Assembly (NCBI RefSeq): GCF_033115175.1 | Contig: NC_084835.1 | Span: 25,563,858 to 25,627,857 of the forward strand | DNA: 64,000 bases | Source of the DNA: Lepus europaeus | Lineage: Eukaryota; Chordata; Mammalia; Lagomorpha; Leporidae | Direction of reading: 5' to 3' | Shown: positions 1-12,118 of the stretch, piece after piece | How positions within the stretch are numbered: position 1 is the first letter of the stretch | Layout: every line of letters begins with the position of its first letter | Position numbers and translations under genes: made by a program | The notes under the pieces: generated by a model | What the model was told of the DNA's origin: nothing | The model's input: only the letters and a program-made list of their open reading frames with translations | Databases searched by the model: none

Positions 1-1739
1 AAGCCGATACTTTCACGTGTAAGCATTTGCAAGCACAGTGCCACAGGCCACCACAGCATGCTTAGTTCGGGCACATTAGTCCTCAATCACTGGAAAGAGA
101 CTTTTTGGCCTCTTTGGTGGGAGACGCCTGCATTCTGTCCCATCCTGTTTCGCCTGCCACTCTGATGCTCTGGTTGAAAAAGAGGAATGCCCCACCTCAA
201 AGTGGGAAGAGGCTCGGACAGGAATGCTCCACCTACTCCTTCCCCAGCAGTCCCCGTCTCTGGGGTAGGAAAATCAACAGCACCAAGTCCTCTGGGCCTC
301 AGGCTGCTGCACCACAACACGGGCCCCTGACAACCTCCTCTCCTGATCACCTCCTTCTGGGCTCCCTTGACCTGGGTGCTCTCACCCTGGTGCCACCCCA
401 CAATTCCTGTGCCTCCTCCTCCAACTGCTGGGAGCTGGGAGGGAAGGGCTGAGAGTCCCACACCCACTCCTCTCCCCCTTTTGCTGGGCACAGCTGCTGC
501 TGCAAATGCCCAGCGGCATCGCAGAGCTACCAGGCTAGACAGAGAAAATGCCAGTCATCCGACGAGGGCCCTTCCTCTGCCTTCCTCACAAAATGAGTAG
601 AGGGTGGGAAACGTTACCCCATGCCCCCAAGAAGCGTGCACAGTGACCACCCTGGTTGCATCACTCTTGTGTTACAGAGGGAGACACAGACTCCATAAAG
701 AAAACAGCTGGAGCTCTTAGGTTGCCCAGTGGCTGCAGGAGGCGCAGTCTCCTGAAGTCTGTCCCCACCTCCTGTCCCCAAAGGGACAACTTCATTGAAG
801 GGCCATAGGCCCAGGTGGGACAGGAAACTTCAACCCCTGGCTCCCGTGTATCCAGCCAGAGACAGCACCAGACCCATACAGTATTTCAAATAATTAACAT
901 GCAGTAGGAAGTTAGAAATGAGCCTGTGTGTATAAGAGGCACGTAAGGAAGACACGCTTCTGTGGAAAGGAAAGCCTCAAAGACACACCCTGGAAGCAGC
1001 CCGGAAGTTAGCACCGTCCTGCTCATACCCCGATAGCTTTCCAGGCAGTTCCAGCCTTCCCCCCAAAGACAGCACCCCAGGAAAACCCTCTGTGCGCAGT
1101 GCTAGGGGGCCACCCTGACAATTCTGGATTGTGAAACCTTCACAGCCTCCCCTCAAGGCGAGCACCCTAGGAGACTCGCCGCTGCCCCGTGCCAGGTGGA
1201 CTACTCAGCCTGACAGCACTGAGTGGCTAAACCTTGGGAGGAACTTGACCTAATTCACACTCAGCAAACCCTCTGACCTGGAGGGCAGGGGAAGGGGAAG
1301 AAGCAGCAGGAAGAAGTGGACCCCACCCCTTATAAGCCTCAGTCTGAATACAGACTGCACGCTCAGCCCTTTCCCCGCGATGGCCTCCTGGCCTACCAAG
1401 TGTACTCTCTTCACTGAACTTCGCTGCCTCGCTTACCACTACTCTCTGTCCCACGTCTGAGATATTTCTTGTGCAAAGGCAAGTACCCACGAGCAGCCGA
1501 TCTCTGGTCACATTCATACAAAGAAAAATTACTCATCACTTAATCTGAAATTCAAGTTAAACTAATTATCCTATGTTTTATCTGGCAACCCTACTCCAGT
1601 GCTGCTAGTCAGACACAGGACCCCCCCCACCAAGATCTCACTTTAATCATTTCCAAAATGGTAATGGTAGGAAGCAAGTCAGAGCAGCTGCTGCCCAGTG
1701 AATATCAAGACAATTCAAGCAATCACAACTCCCTCTCCA
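1..1739. other. Unique sequence, no gene proven
   Basis: Mostly single-copy, moderately GC-rich DNA with no SINE or LINE that I recognise. Open frames up to about 134 codons exist on both strands but have low-complexity Pro/Ser/Gly composition and no clear splice sites, so they look like chance. A short C run lies near 1,621. Unrecognised ancient repeats or non-coding exons could be hidden here. Confidence 0.5.
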
Positions 1740-2041
1740 GGGGCAGGCATTTGGCCTAGTGATTGAGATGCCTGTGTCCCACACTGCAGTGCCTGGGTTC
1801 CATACCTGCTCTGGCTCCTGGCTCCAGCTTCCTGCTAATGTGCACCCTAGCAGGCAGCAGTGCTGTTTAAGTATTTGGATCCCTGCCACCAACATAGGAG
1901 ACCTGGACTGAGTTCTTGGCTCCTAGCCCCAGCCTGGCCCTGCTCCAGACATCGTAGACATTTGGGGTTTGAGCCAGCAGATGGGAGCACTTTCTCTCTG
2001 TGCCTCTCAGATAAATTAAAAAGAACAACAACAACAAAAAA
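1740..2041 (+). mobile_element. CSINE, type C (old)
   Basis: The head reads like gggcaggcatttggcctag and the body keeps the SINE order (cctgggttcc, cagcttcctgctaatg, ccagcagatggga). The tail is a degraded A-rich run with AAC units near 2,024-2,041. Divergence is high, so this is one of the older copies. Confidence 0.8.
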
Positions 2042-2189
2042 TCCTTATCCAAAAGCCGCTGGTCTGAGTAATAGAAGGCTCAAATTCCATCCCCTCTTTG
2101 ACCCTCCTCCAACCCCACCCTAATGGTGAGGGATGAAAACCGCTTCTTTTAACTGTTGGAAAGAGCTTGGAGAAGGCAACAGCTCCGTG

Positions 2190-2363
2190 GTTCACCCCAG
2201 CTTTAGAGGCAAATGGGCCTGGGGACCTGGGCTCCGATACTGGTGTTCCCCTTTATCAACTGTGGGATTCGAGCCCAGTTACTTCTCTTGAGTTTTGATT
2301 TCCTCAGCTGGAAAATGGGAATGACAGCTCCTTCCCAGGGCTGTTCTGAAAAGTAAATGTGAT
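2190..2363 (+). mobile_element. MIR (ancient tRNA-derived SINE)
   Basis: The sequence around 2,270-2,320 resembles the conserved MIR core (gagcccagttactt, then tttcctcagctggaaaatggg). It ends directly at the next CSINE. Diverged, so the limits are approximate. Confidence 0.6.
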
Positions 2364-2692
2364 GGGGCTGGTGCTGTGGCGTAGCGGGTAAAGCCACCGC
2401 CTACAGTGCCGGCATCCCATATGGGCACTAGTTCAAGTCCCGACTGCTCCACTTTTAGTCCAGCTCTCTGCTATGGCCTGGGAAAGCAGTAGAAGATGGC
2501 CCAGGTCCTTGGGCCCCTACACTAGCTTGGGAGAACTGGAGGAAGCTCCAGGCTACTGGCTTCGGTTGAGTGCAGCTCCGGCCGTTGCGGCCAGTTGGGG
2601 AGTAAATCAGCAGATGAAAGACCAACCTCTCTGCCTCTCCTCTCTCTCTGTGTAACTATTTCAGATAAATAAATAAATCTTTTTAAAAAAAA
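2364..2692 (+). mobile_element. CSINE, type B
   Basis: Complete-looking copy: head ggggctggtgctgtggcg, the phrase gcatcccatatgggc, a B-box-like gttcaagtcccg, a CT-rich stretch near 2,630-2,650 and tail aaataaataaatcttttt. Inserted at the end of the MIR remnant. Confidence 0.9.
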
Positions 2693-4852
2693 TTAAATAT
2701 AATGCATGTAGTGCCTAGCTTGGGGCCTGGTATACAGTGCTGGAAAAGTCGTCGCTCTTCCTACTTTGAACATTGCTGGCCTCTAGCTGTCCCTGTGGGA
2801 GTTCTCCAGGCCCGCAGTTGGCACCCTGGTTGATTTCTCTTCGCTTACAGTACTGTCTGCTGGAGCAGCTCAGGCTTTTCCCATTTAGATGAGAAACAAT
2901 CTCCTTACAAAAGAAAAGAAAGGCACATTTGAGAAATACTGGGAAGTGGAAGAGTAGCCTCTCATGCTCTCATGGGGCTCACCTGTCCACTCTGTCCTAA
3001 CAGAGAACTGAGTCAGAGGGTGGAGGCAGAAGGACCTACTCTAGGCCTCCTCAAGCTCTTCAAGGACTATGGGAAGTCAAGATCAAAGAGCCCCTTGGAC
3101 ATGAATGTAGACAAGCTGCCCTCCCCAAGCCAGCCCGTTGCGCCTGCCTTCCTGCTGGGAAGGGGCCTGCATTGGAACAAGGTTGCCCAGAGCACACTGA
3201 CCTTCTTCTCTGGCAGCACGGTGATGCTGTAATCACAGCAGCAGCCAGAGAGGGTGGCCAGAGATGGTGTGAACCTGGGCCGTCCTCACAATGGATATGC
3301 CCAGCACAGAGCAGGGGCTGTAGCATGGAGAGGGTCAAACTCCGTCTTCCAGATACCCCCAGGGCCTGTCATCCCGCTCGTCTAGCTTCCTGTTAACATC
3401 CCCGCCAATTCCTGGGGCTCTGCCCTTCCAAGAGGCTATACTCCAGATTGGAGGTTGGGGGACAGGTGCAGAGAAGGTCAAAGCAAGCACCCCAGCCTCT
3501 TGCCTCGGGTTCTTGGAATTGTAAATTCTTCCAGAAGCAAACAGTGGTGGACTCAACACTGGAGAGAAGGCATATTAGGCTGGCTGCCTGACTCCCAGGA
3601 GCCCTGGACTTTTGGCAATGCCTATATGTAGCCATGAGATGTTTCCAGTACATTCAAGGATCTCTGGCCTGGCCCATGAAAGGTACTTTGGGACCTGCTG
3701 AGGTTGGGTTAGATAAAGCTTCCCATTCTGTCTGTTCTTAGAGAAGAGTGGCTTTGTCTAACTGGAGGATGCAGGTCTGACCCCAATTTAGAGGTCAGAG
3801 ACCCTCCACCATTACCATCTGGAATGATCACCTGCTTCCCATCCTGGCTATCATGGGCCTGGGCCTCCCACAGATGTTGCCAAGTAGCCAGGAGTACCCA
3901 ATTAGGCATGGAAGCCAAAGTCATCAAGGAGAGGCATGGGGGGGTGTCCTGGGTTCTTACCGTGGGGCAGTTCTTCTCTCCCTCAGAGGTGAAGATGTCA
4001 CTCTATGAAAAATCACATGATGTTCCTGGAGGAGCCTCCCCTGCCCAGCTCTTACCTTATCAGGTCCAGACTTGTCACAAGATAGCCTTTGTGAAGTCAC
4101 GAAGCTGGCTGCCTCCCCTACAGGACCAAGGGCCAGGATGACCAAGCACTAGTGGGCATGACAGGAAGAGTGGCTTCAGAAGCAGCACTGGGACTCTGCA
4201 GAAGTTTGTAGGGTCTGGAGGGCTTGCTGATCAGCCTCAGGTTGTCATGGGAGAGGGGGTCCATTGGAGATCAGGGGGTGGGGATGATTTCTCAGGTCCT
4301 GGCCATTGCCAGAAGTTGAGAACAGTCGTGACCTGGGGTTGTAGTCCTAGGCTGTGGGCTTGTCCCTGGAGATCCTAGGGGGAAGGGACCCTTGCCCCAG
4401 CTGAGTACATATAAGGGTCCTAATCTTGGATGTCTGGATGCTCCATGGAAAAGGAAGCTTAAAACCTCTGAGCCAGGGACCAGATCCTTCCCTCAGTTCT
4501 CTCCACCTGTTTCCTGGGCAAGCACATGATACTAAATTCTGATGCAATGGAGAACAGCCATGCTGGCCTTGGGGTACCCTACCTGTTGGATTTCTCAGAG
4601 GAGGAAGAGTGTCAGGAAAAGAAACTACAGTGTCTGGTTCTCATTCTCGCCAGAGTGCAGACCCCCACCTCCTTAGCACCAACGAGGGGAGAAAACAGGA
4701 GGGAGGAGAAAACTTCATTCCATAAAGCATGGACAATCCATCACTGGTATAAGAGATCTGAATGGACAGGGGCACTCTGCATGTGGATGTGGAAACCATG
4801 GAGAACCACTTGACAAAAGCCTTGTCTTAAAAAACAAATGAAAAAAACTATG
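2693..4852. other. Unique block with weak exon-like signals
   Basis: No recognised repeat in about 2.2 kb. On the minus strand a short segment at about 4,058-4,117 lies between an AG-like acceptor and a good donor (GATAAG then GTAAGAGC), with one open frame, and another donor-like GTAAGAACC sits near 3,950-3,958. Such pairs arise by chance and no protein family is recognised, so no exon is called. Confidence 0.35.
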
Positions 4853-5106
4853 GGGGTGGGCATTTGGCCTAGCAGTTAAGACACTGCTTAGAATGCCTGC
4901 ATCCCATAGCAGGGTCCCTGGGTTCTAGTCCTGGCTCTACTTCCAATTCCAGCTTCCTGTTAATGCAGATCCTGGGAGGCAACAGGTGATGGCTAAGTAG
5001 TTGGATCCCTGCCACCCACATGAGAGATTCAGATTGAGTTCCCAGTTCCTGGCTTCGGCTTGACCCAATTCCATCTATTTTGGGTATTTGGGGGAGTGAA
5101 CCAGTA

Positions 5107-5112
<6 letters not shown>
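4853..5112 (+). mobile_element. CSINE, type C, lacking its tail
   Basis: Head ggtgggcatttggcctagcag and body through gggagtgaaccagtagatgg. The usual CT tract and A-rich tail are missing; the copy runs straight into a GA tract shared with a minus-strand SINE. This makes an inverted pair. Confidence 0.85.

Positions 5113-5147
<35 letters not shown>
5111..5147. repeat. (GA)n microsatellite
   Basis: About 18 GA units mark the junction of the two inverted SINEs. GA in this position is the complement of the CT tract near the 3' end of the minus-strand CSINE. Confidence 0.9.
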
Positions 5148-5148
<1 letters not shown>

Positions 5149-5396
5149 GAGCGAGCAATCTTGTCTACTGGTTCACTCACCAATTGCCTGCAACAATTAT
5201 AGCTGCGCCAGGCTGCTGCCAGGATCCTAGAACTCCATGTTAGTCTCCCACAGAGGTGGCAAGGGGTCCAAGCACTTGGGCCATCTTCTGCTGCTTTCCA
5301 GGATACACATTAGAAGGAAGCTAGATGAGAAGCAGAGTAGCTGAGACTGGAATAGGCACGCCGATAGGGGATACTGGCATCACAAGCAGCAACTGT
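5148..5396 (-). mobile_element. CSINE, diverged, minus
   Basis: Minus copy recognised by tctactggttcactcacc, aagcacttgggccatcttctg and a B-box region near 5,340. The extreme head is worn away near 5,396. Forms a tail-to-tail inverted pair with the copy on its left. Confidence 0.8.
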
Positions 5397-7244
5397 GTTT
5401 TTAGTTAGGGTCTGGAGCTCCTCCATGGACCCTGTGTTAGAGGGGGATGCAGAACCTAGCAGGGATCATGGGCCCACAGTCTGGAGACTGAGTGACCATG
5501 TCCAGCTGTCTCCCTTAAAAGGAGGACTGCTATTCCAGGAAGTCCTGGGGCAGCCTACAACCCAAGAGCCCTGCATCCCAGTCCAGGGCTCTACATTTCT
5601 CCAAAGGTAAGTACAGACCAGAAGGTTGGTAACTTTGGGGGGAGCTGAGCTAAGGCAGCATCCCTCTGTGTCTTGGGGACTGTAGGTCTGGCTCTGGCGT
5701 CATTCAGATGTTGAGAATGGCTCCTACTATGTGTCTCCTCCAACACTGAGGAGACCTCTTGGCCACTTGTTGCTGTGTTCTTGCCGTGCCTCCTCTGGGG
5801 ACTCCTGACGCCTGATCTTTGGAGCCATAGGCCTGGCCTAACACATAAGAGACCACAGGGTGATCCTGGGCAAGTTTCCTTATTCATCTCCTACATACAG
5901 GGTTTTACTAGATCTGTGATTTCCAAATCGTATGTATTAGTAATATTCTTCTGTCATAAGCCCATTTTCCCCTGTGACATCCTGTGCTCCTCTTAGGTAG
6001 ATAAAAGGACCATTTCAGGTTTGACTTGCCATGAATCTGTGCCTACCAAGCCCAGAACCTGCGAAGAGGAGAGACAGGACAAAGAACACCAGGTTAGTGG
6101 CCACCTCAGATTCCTGCCTCAATATCTCCCTCGGCACCACTTCTAGTCCCTGGGTTCACTTCCGCTTATGTCCAGTCACTGGCACATCCCTGCCCACCTC
6201 TCGCTTCCTCTCTGCTTGCAACTTCACTTCTTGCTTGCAGGCTCTGAAATCAGCCTGCAGGGCTCTGTGGCCCATGCTCACACGGGGTTCTAAGTCAGGA
6301 GCGCAAGGACTACCTCTCTGTACCTGAGTCCAGCAGGCAGGGAACAGGAGACTCTTGCTCCATGCTACATTTATCTTTGCCTAACTCGCCTGAGATCCCT
6401 GCAGCCTCCGGACTTGGTCTTGTCCTTTGCTGAATGCAGGATGTGTTTTATTTCATGGGGCCACCAGCCTCACCTGCGAGCTGGAGGATGCCCAGGGCAG
6501 CCTGGGTAGAGAATAAACATTGTCCTCCCCATTTTATCCGCCCCCACCCCTCGCCCCAGGATGCAGAACAGAGAGAATGCAGGTGAGGTGGACTTCCCAT
6601 CCCATAAGCCAGGGAGGTCTGGATGCCAGGGGCTTTTGTTTCAAAAGAATCCATGAGAAGCATCATGGCCTTAGCCTATTCTGAGGAGGGCAACAAGTCA
6701 AGAGAGCAGCATAAAGGTGCCATGGCCTTATTGGAGGGCAAGGGAGCTGCACTGTAGCTGGAGTGGCACAGCAAAGAGGAGCAGAGCTTCCTCAGGTGAG
6801 GCCTGCTGAATGGGCAAGTCCACCACAAGGCCCGTCAGTAGGCTGACAGGCTAGTCCAAGGCTGTACCTTCAAACCCTCTTCAGAGCTTTATGAGCTACC
6901 TGTGTCAGGACCCTGTCCCTACTGGAATCTCCAGGGGTGGGGCACAGGCAGCAGGGCTTACCGAAGCTCCCCAAGGGCACATTTACTACTCAGCCAAGGC
7001 AGAGAGCTGCCGCTCTGGGAGGCTTAAGCTGGCATTAGACAGGATATGGGCAAGATGACCTTCACCCTGAGATGGGGCTGGAGGCCCTAACTATTGAGGA
7101 GTGAGGAAGCTGGTCCTTCTGCTCCTGGAGCTCCCCTCTACTCCACCATCTCCCATACACACGCGCCATGCACATGCCAGCAGAACACCTACTGAAGAGA
7201 AGGCAAGACAGAAGGCTCAGAGATCCAGCCCAGGGAAGGGAAGG
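5397..7244. other. Unique block, no gene proven
   Basis: About 1.8 kb with no CSINE. A MIR-like scrap (gatcctgggcaagtttcctt) may lie near 5,860-5,900. ORFs of 60-98 codons are not conserved-looking and lack convincing splice contexts. Nothing else identified. Confidence 0.4.
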
Positions 7245-7450
7245 AGGCACCTGGCTTCGAAACTTGCCCTTGACCCTAGCTGGGTGGCTCTGACAACCCC
7301 TGTGAGCCTCAATTCCTTATCTGTAAAATGGGGATAATAATGCCTGCCCCAAAGTGGTTGCAAAGAAGACAGCAGGAAGCACTGGCTCATGGGAAGGACT
7401 CCAGAGATGGAGCTGCTGGTAGCTGGGCTTTACTAGTCATCCACCCATCT
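7245..7450 (+). mobile_element. MIR
   Basis: Contains the typical MIR core phrase tgagcctcaattccttatctgtaaaatggg (7,302-7,332) followed by ataataatgcctgcc. One of the clearest MIR copies in the window. Confidence 0.7.
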
Positions 7451-7896
7451 CCCTAAGTCCAAAGAAGAGAGATTTTCAAAGGCCACATAGCAGCCAGAAT
7501 CAAATCCCCTTCAGCTCTGAGGACCACATCACAGCAAGCCATTCTGTATTGAGCTTTAGTTCCCCTCACCAGCAAGAAGCCAGAAATTGTCACCAGAGCA
7601 TCTCAAGAAGCAATCAAGAATTATCAGACATCTTTAAAGTACCTGATTGGCTGAGGCTGCGTTTATCCAGTCTGGCCACCTGGCCTCCTGTGGACTACTT
7701 GTCCCCAGTTCCGTTTGATGTTCCTGATACGGAGAAGGTTCATTACCTTGGTGCCAAGCATGTAGCTACACCAAGGCTGCTAATTACATAAGATGCCACT
7801 CTGCCCTGGGGCCTGGGCCTGAGGGTAGGAAGGAGGAAAGCAGGGAAGAGAGACTCTTGGCTTTCTATGTAGGCTCTTTTTGCTCTCTTTGACTTT
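7451..7896. other. Unique sequence
   Basis: Nothing recognised; an 80-codon ORF at 7,549-7,791 has no family resemblance that I can see. Confidence 0.4.
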
Positions 7897-8192
7897 TAAA
7901 AAAATTATTATTGAAAGGCAGAGAGAGAGAGAGAGAGAGCAAACTTATCTGCTGAATCACTAATTCACTCTCCAAGTGCCCACAGCAGCTGGCGATGGGC
8001 TAGGAGCCAAGAATGCAATCCAAACCTTCCATATGGGTGATAGGAAGCCAATTACTTGAGTCCTCACTACTGCCTCCCAGGGTTTGCATTGACAGGAAGC
8101 TGGAATCAGGAACTGGAGTCAGGAGTCCACCCCAGTACTCTGATGTAGGATGCGGGTGTCTTAACTGCTTGGCGAAATGCCTGCTCCCTATA
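7897..8192 (-). mobile_element. CSINE, type C, minus
   Basis: Starts with a short T/A-rich tail, a gaaaggcag motif and a GA tract, and ends with the type C head signature gcttggcgaaatgcctgctccc. Strongly diverged. Confidence 0.8.
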
Positions 8193-8317
8193 CTCAGTGA
8201 CTTTTAAGCCCCCCTGAACATGGGCTACTTTAATAAAAATGAGATGATGTTGAAAAGTAAATTGTACAAGTCATTATGCAGTTGTTAAAACCCATGCTCA
8301 TAGAAAGTACATCACTA

Positions 8318-8640
8318 GGGGCTGGTGTTGTGGTGTAATGGGTTAAGCCACTGCCTATAAGGCCGCAGCATCCCAAAAGGGCACTGGTTCATGCCCTGAC
8401 TGCTCCACTTCCAATCCAGCTCATAGCTAATAGATCTGGAAAAACAACAGAAGATGGCCCAAATCCTTAGGCTCCTGCACCCACAAGGGAGACCCAGAAG
8501 GCCTGGCTTTGGCCTGGCCCAGCCCTGGCTGGGGAATGAACCAGCAGCTGGATGATCTCTCTCTACATACCTCTCCCTCTTTGTCTTGTAATGCTGCCTT
8601 TCAAATAAATAAATCTTTTAAAAAAAAGAAAGAAAGAAAG
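8318..8640 (+). mobile_element. CSINE, type B
   Basis: Head ggggctggtgttgtggtg and tail tttcaaataaataaatc followed by A-rich GAAA units. Target-site duplication: aagtacatcacta before the head and aagcatatcactg after the tail, imperfect but clear. Confidence 0.9.
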
Positions 8641-10081
8641 CATATCACTGAAAGTGAACTCTAGTGTAGACTGCAGACTTTGGGGGATGACAATGTGTCA
8701 ACACCATGGATTGAGCAGCAAATGTACCACTCTGGTGCAGGATGTTGACAACGTGTGAGTCTGTGCATGTGGGAATGCTGCACTTTCTGCTCAATTTTGC
8801 TGTGAACTTCTTTTAAAATGGTCTATTTACAAATAAAGTAAAACTGACATATGCAGAGAATGGTACTCACCCTTCTAGGTCCTTATCTTCCTAAGGATCC
8901 TCTCCCTATAAAATTAGCCATATATATCAAAGTCTGTACACATGTTCACGATGCTCATGGGCCCCTGTAACTCAATTTTGGTGTTAACAGACTTTAAATT
9001 CTCAACAGTTAAACTGAGTAGGGAGCAGGGCAAGGCAAGGAAAGGGACAGACAGTGTCAGCCTATTATACATTCAATCACAAGAGCCCCTAATGTTTGCA
9101 GCAGACCCTAAGCACCTGCCTTTCTAGCAAGCTCTCAGTTAAGGCCAGAGCTGTTGGTTGGTTTTGTTTCGTGCTTTGAGCAATAAGGCACCAAAACACC
9201 CACACTGCCTTTGACTCCACTTCTCAGGTGAACTCCCTCTCCAGCAAAAAGCAGCACTCAGCAAGCAGGTGTTACCCTTGACTCTTCTCTTCTCCATCGC
9301 CACTGTCAGTTACTGAGATCTGGTGACTGTGACTCCATTTGTCCATTGTGCTCCCTGCTTTCAGGATAAACCACCACCATCTCCTGCCTGGGGCACTGCA
9401 GAATTGCCCCCGGCAGGAAGCCATTCTCAGAGGTCTTTTTTGGACTCCAGAGGCAGGAAGCCTAGTCCTTCCTTGCCTCCCTCTCTCCTCTGGGACTCTC
9501 AGTTCAATTGCCTCTGCCTGGTTGCTTCATAGCTCTCTGCATCTTTGAAACTTGACACCAAATTTCTGATACATAGAATCCAACTGGTCCACTTGCAATC
9601 AGGTATTCTCCCTGGGCCAATCAGCTAATGGGAGGGGACTAAGACACACAATACAAACCTGGTCTCCAGGCCTCACCCCAGTGAGTGAGTGGTTTTATAA
9701 AGGAAAAAATGGGCTAACAAGACCCCCAAGATGCCTAGATCCTTCAGGGAGAAGTGACCCAGCGCTCCTCCCGCAGTGGTGTAACTACTACGGATTGAAG
9801 CCTTGCTACTGGTTTACAAGCTGTGCAACTCTGTCTCTGGGGTCCAAATGGAATTCTCCCAATATTTGTGGGATGAAGTGCCAAGAAAGCCAGGAGATAG
9901 GCCTGCCCTTCAGGTTTATGGGAGGCATCACAGAAGAAGTGACAATTGGGCTGGGCATTACAGGGAAGTAGGTTTACTAGGTGGGAGTAGAGATTTAGCA
10001 AGAAGGAAAGGTGGCCTTCTAGAGCCTGAATTGCTGCAATCACACAACCACTGAGCACACAGTGATCAATAACACATTGGT
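8641..10081. other. Unique sequence
   Basis: About 1.4 kb with no confident repeat. The stretch 8,815-8,980 is AT-rich and may be an old LINE fragment. Several 60-116 codon ORFs overlap on opposite strands near 9,700-10,090 and look like chance. Confidence 0.35.
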
Positions 10082-10407
10082 GGGCCGGTGCCACAGCTCA
10101 ATAGGCTAATCCTCCACCTGCGGCGCTGGCACACCAGGTTCTAGTCCCAGTCGGGGCGCCGGATTCTGTCCCAGTTGCTCCTCTTCTAGTCCACCTCTCT
10201 GCTGTGGCCCGGGAAGGCAGTGGAGGATGGCCCAAGTGCTTGGGCCCTGCACCTGCATAGGAGACCAGGAGGAAGCACCTGGCTCCTGGCTTCGGATCAG
10301 CATGGTGTGCTGGCCGCAGCGGCCATTGGGGGTTGAACCAATATAAAAGGAAGACCTTTCTGTCTCTATCTCTCACTGTCCACTCTTCCTGTCAAAAAAA
10401 AAAAAAA
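10082..10407 (+). mobile_element. CSINE, type A
   Basis: Head gggccggtgccacagctcaataggctaatcc, B box ggttctagtccc at about 10,138, CT-rich end and tail cctgtc followed by 14 A. Full length. Confidence 0.92.
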
Positions 10408-10492
10408 TGGTGATTGCTATGAGAGTAGTAGGGAAATTCCTGCAAATGGCTGAGGAGTGGCCAAAGAGGGCATTAAAAAAAAAGACCTAAAT

Positions 10493-11290
10493 GAATGATC
10501 TCTGTGAGTGAGATCCCAGTGGAAAGAACGGGGCCATCAAAGAAGGAGGTACCCTTCTCCGAAGGGAGGAGAGAACTTCCACTTTGACTATGACCCTATC
10601 GGAATAAGATCAAAGTCAGCGAACTCTAAAGGCTTCCATAGCCCTGGCAACTCATGACTAGAGCCTAGGGAGATTACTGACGCCATGAACAGGAGTGTCA
10701 AATTGTTAAATCAGCAACAGGAGTCACTGTGTACTTACACCCCATGTGGGATCTGTCCCTAATGTGTCGTCTAAAGCCAAGTGATGCTATAACTAGTACT
10801 GAAACAGTATTTTTATACTTTGCGTTTCTGTGTGGGCACAAACTGATGAGGTCTTTACTAATTATATACTGAAGTGATCTTCTGTATATAAAGAGAATTG
10901 GAAATGAAAAAAAAAACCAACCTGGTGTTAAAATGGAAATGGCATAGAAAATTAATTAATTTGAAAAAAAAATTATGTAGGATCTCTGTCTTTAATGTGC
11001 TGTACATTGCTATTTAATGCTATAATTAGTAATCCAATGGTAGTTTTTTCACTTTATGTTGCTATATGGGCAAAATGTTGAAATCTTTACCTAATATATA
11101 CTAAACTGATCTTCTGTATACAAAGAGAATTGAAAATGAATCTTTACATGAATGGAATGGGAAAGGGAGCGGGAAAGGGGAGGGTTGCGGGCGGGAGGGA
11201 AGTTATAGGAGGGGGGAAGCCATTGTAACCCATAAGCTATACTTTTGAAATTTATATTCATTAAATAAAAGTTTAATTAAAAAAAATAAA
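10493..11290 (+). mobile_element. Lagomorph L1 3' UTR (5'-truncated L1)
   Basis: About 800 bp of L1 3' untranslated region with no ORF2 left. It ends with a G-rich run (11,160-11,215), cattgtaacccataagctatac and ttattcattaaataaaag, the 3' end that I associate with rabbit L1, then an A-rich tail. Two related blocks of about 155 bp (10,747-10,905 and 10,978-11,137) are repeated inside. The 5' limit is approximate. Confidence 0.8.
10747..11137 (+). repeat. Direct duplication inside the L1 3' UTR
   Basis: Block 1 (10,747-10,905) and block 2 (10,978-11,137) share ggatct, aatgctataa, ttaatatatact-like text and gatcttctgtatacaaagagaattg. An A-rich linker separates them. Probably inherited from the L1 subfamily. 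Confidence 0.7.
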
Positions 11291-12084
11291 GATATCTAAG
11301 CCAATGATTTTCTGCTCTGAACTCTTGCTGATAGCTGTTCTCACAGGAGTTCAGGCTGGATCCTAATTATGTTTGTGTGCCTGTTTCCCAGGAGCCTCAG
11401 GTACTATGTGGTTCTCACCTTTGTATAACAAATCCCTGGTGTCTGTCGCATGAAACTGAATCCTTTAATGACAAATGTGTGGGCAGTGGCAACCCTAATG
11501 GTCTCTTCAATACATAATCATAGAATCCAATCCCCCCACCAGACTTTGGGGCTATGGAGGTGGACTGACCACCCATCTGGATGAGTCAGACACAACCCTA
11601 ATAAGAATGCTATGCTATACCAAGATAATTGCAAATGTGCAGCTAGTGTGGAGAATGCCAGCCAACTTTTTATAGAGTTAAGACCCTGCTCCCCCTAGAA
11701 GGAGATGGTGGAATTGACTGAAAGCAGCAAAGAGCATGGCGAAGCTGTTATTCCCACTTTACAGATGAAGAATCCAGTTCAGGAAAGTGAAGTGGTTTAC
11801 CTAAGGTCACACAGCATGTGAGAGGAGCTGGTCCCTCCCCACCATATCTGAGGAAAATCTCTTCCTTGCTTGAAGGGTGTTACAGTCCTCCCAAATATCC
11901 TGAATTCTCTCCAGAACTCAGAGCACTGTACGTGGGGACTAGTCCTCACTCCCTCCTCTGAAAAACATGGATGCATCATGTGACTACTGTGCAGAAGACC
12001 TCCTCATCCCTTACTGAAACCTGTGCTCAGAAAACCCCCAACCTAAGTCTTTTACTCTGAGGTAAGTAAACGCACTGTGTAACG
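11291..12084. other. Unique sequence with one MIR
   Basis: Single-copy DNA except for the MIR at about 11,735-11,850. No ORF above 60 codons of interest. Confidence 0.4.
11735..11850 (-). mobile_element. MIR, minus
   Basis: Reverse-complement MIR core: cccactttacagatgaagaa, then gtttacctaaggtcacacagc. Confidence 0.6.
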
Positions 12085-12118
12085 TACAAGTGGAAAATGG
12101 AATTAAAAGATAAGTTTA

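Noticed and set aside
4526..4813. 95-codon ORF with an acidic stretch (DFSEEEECQEKK)
   Set aside because: No splice sites or family match; composition alone is not enough to call an exon.
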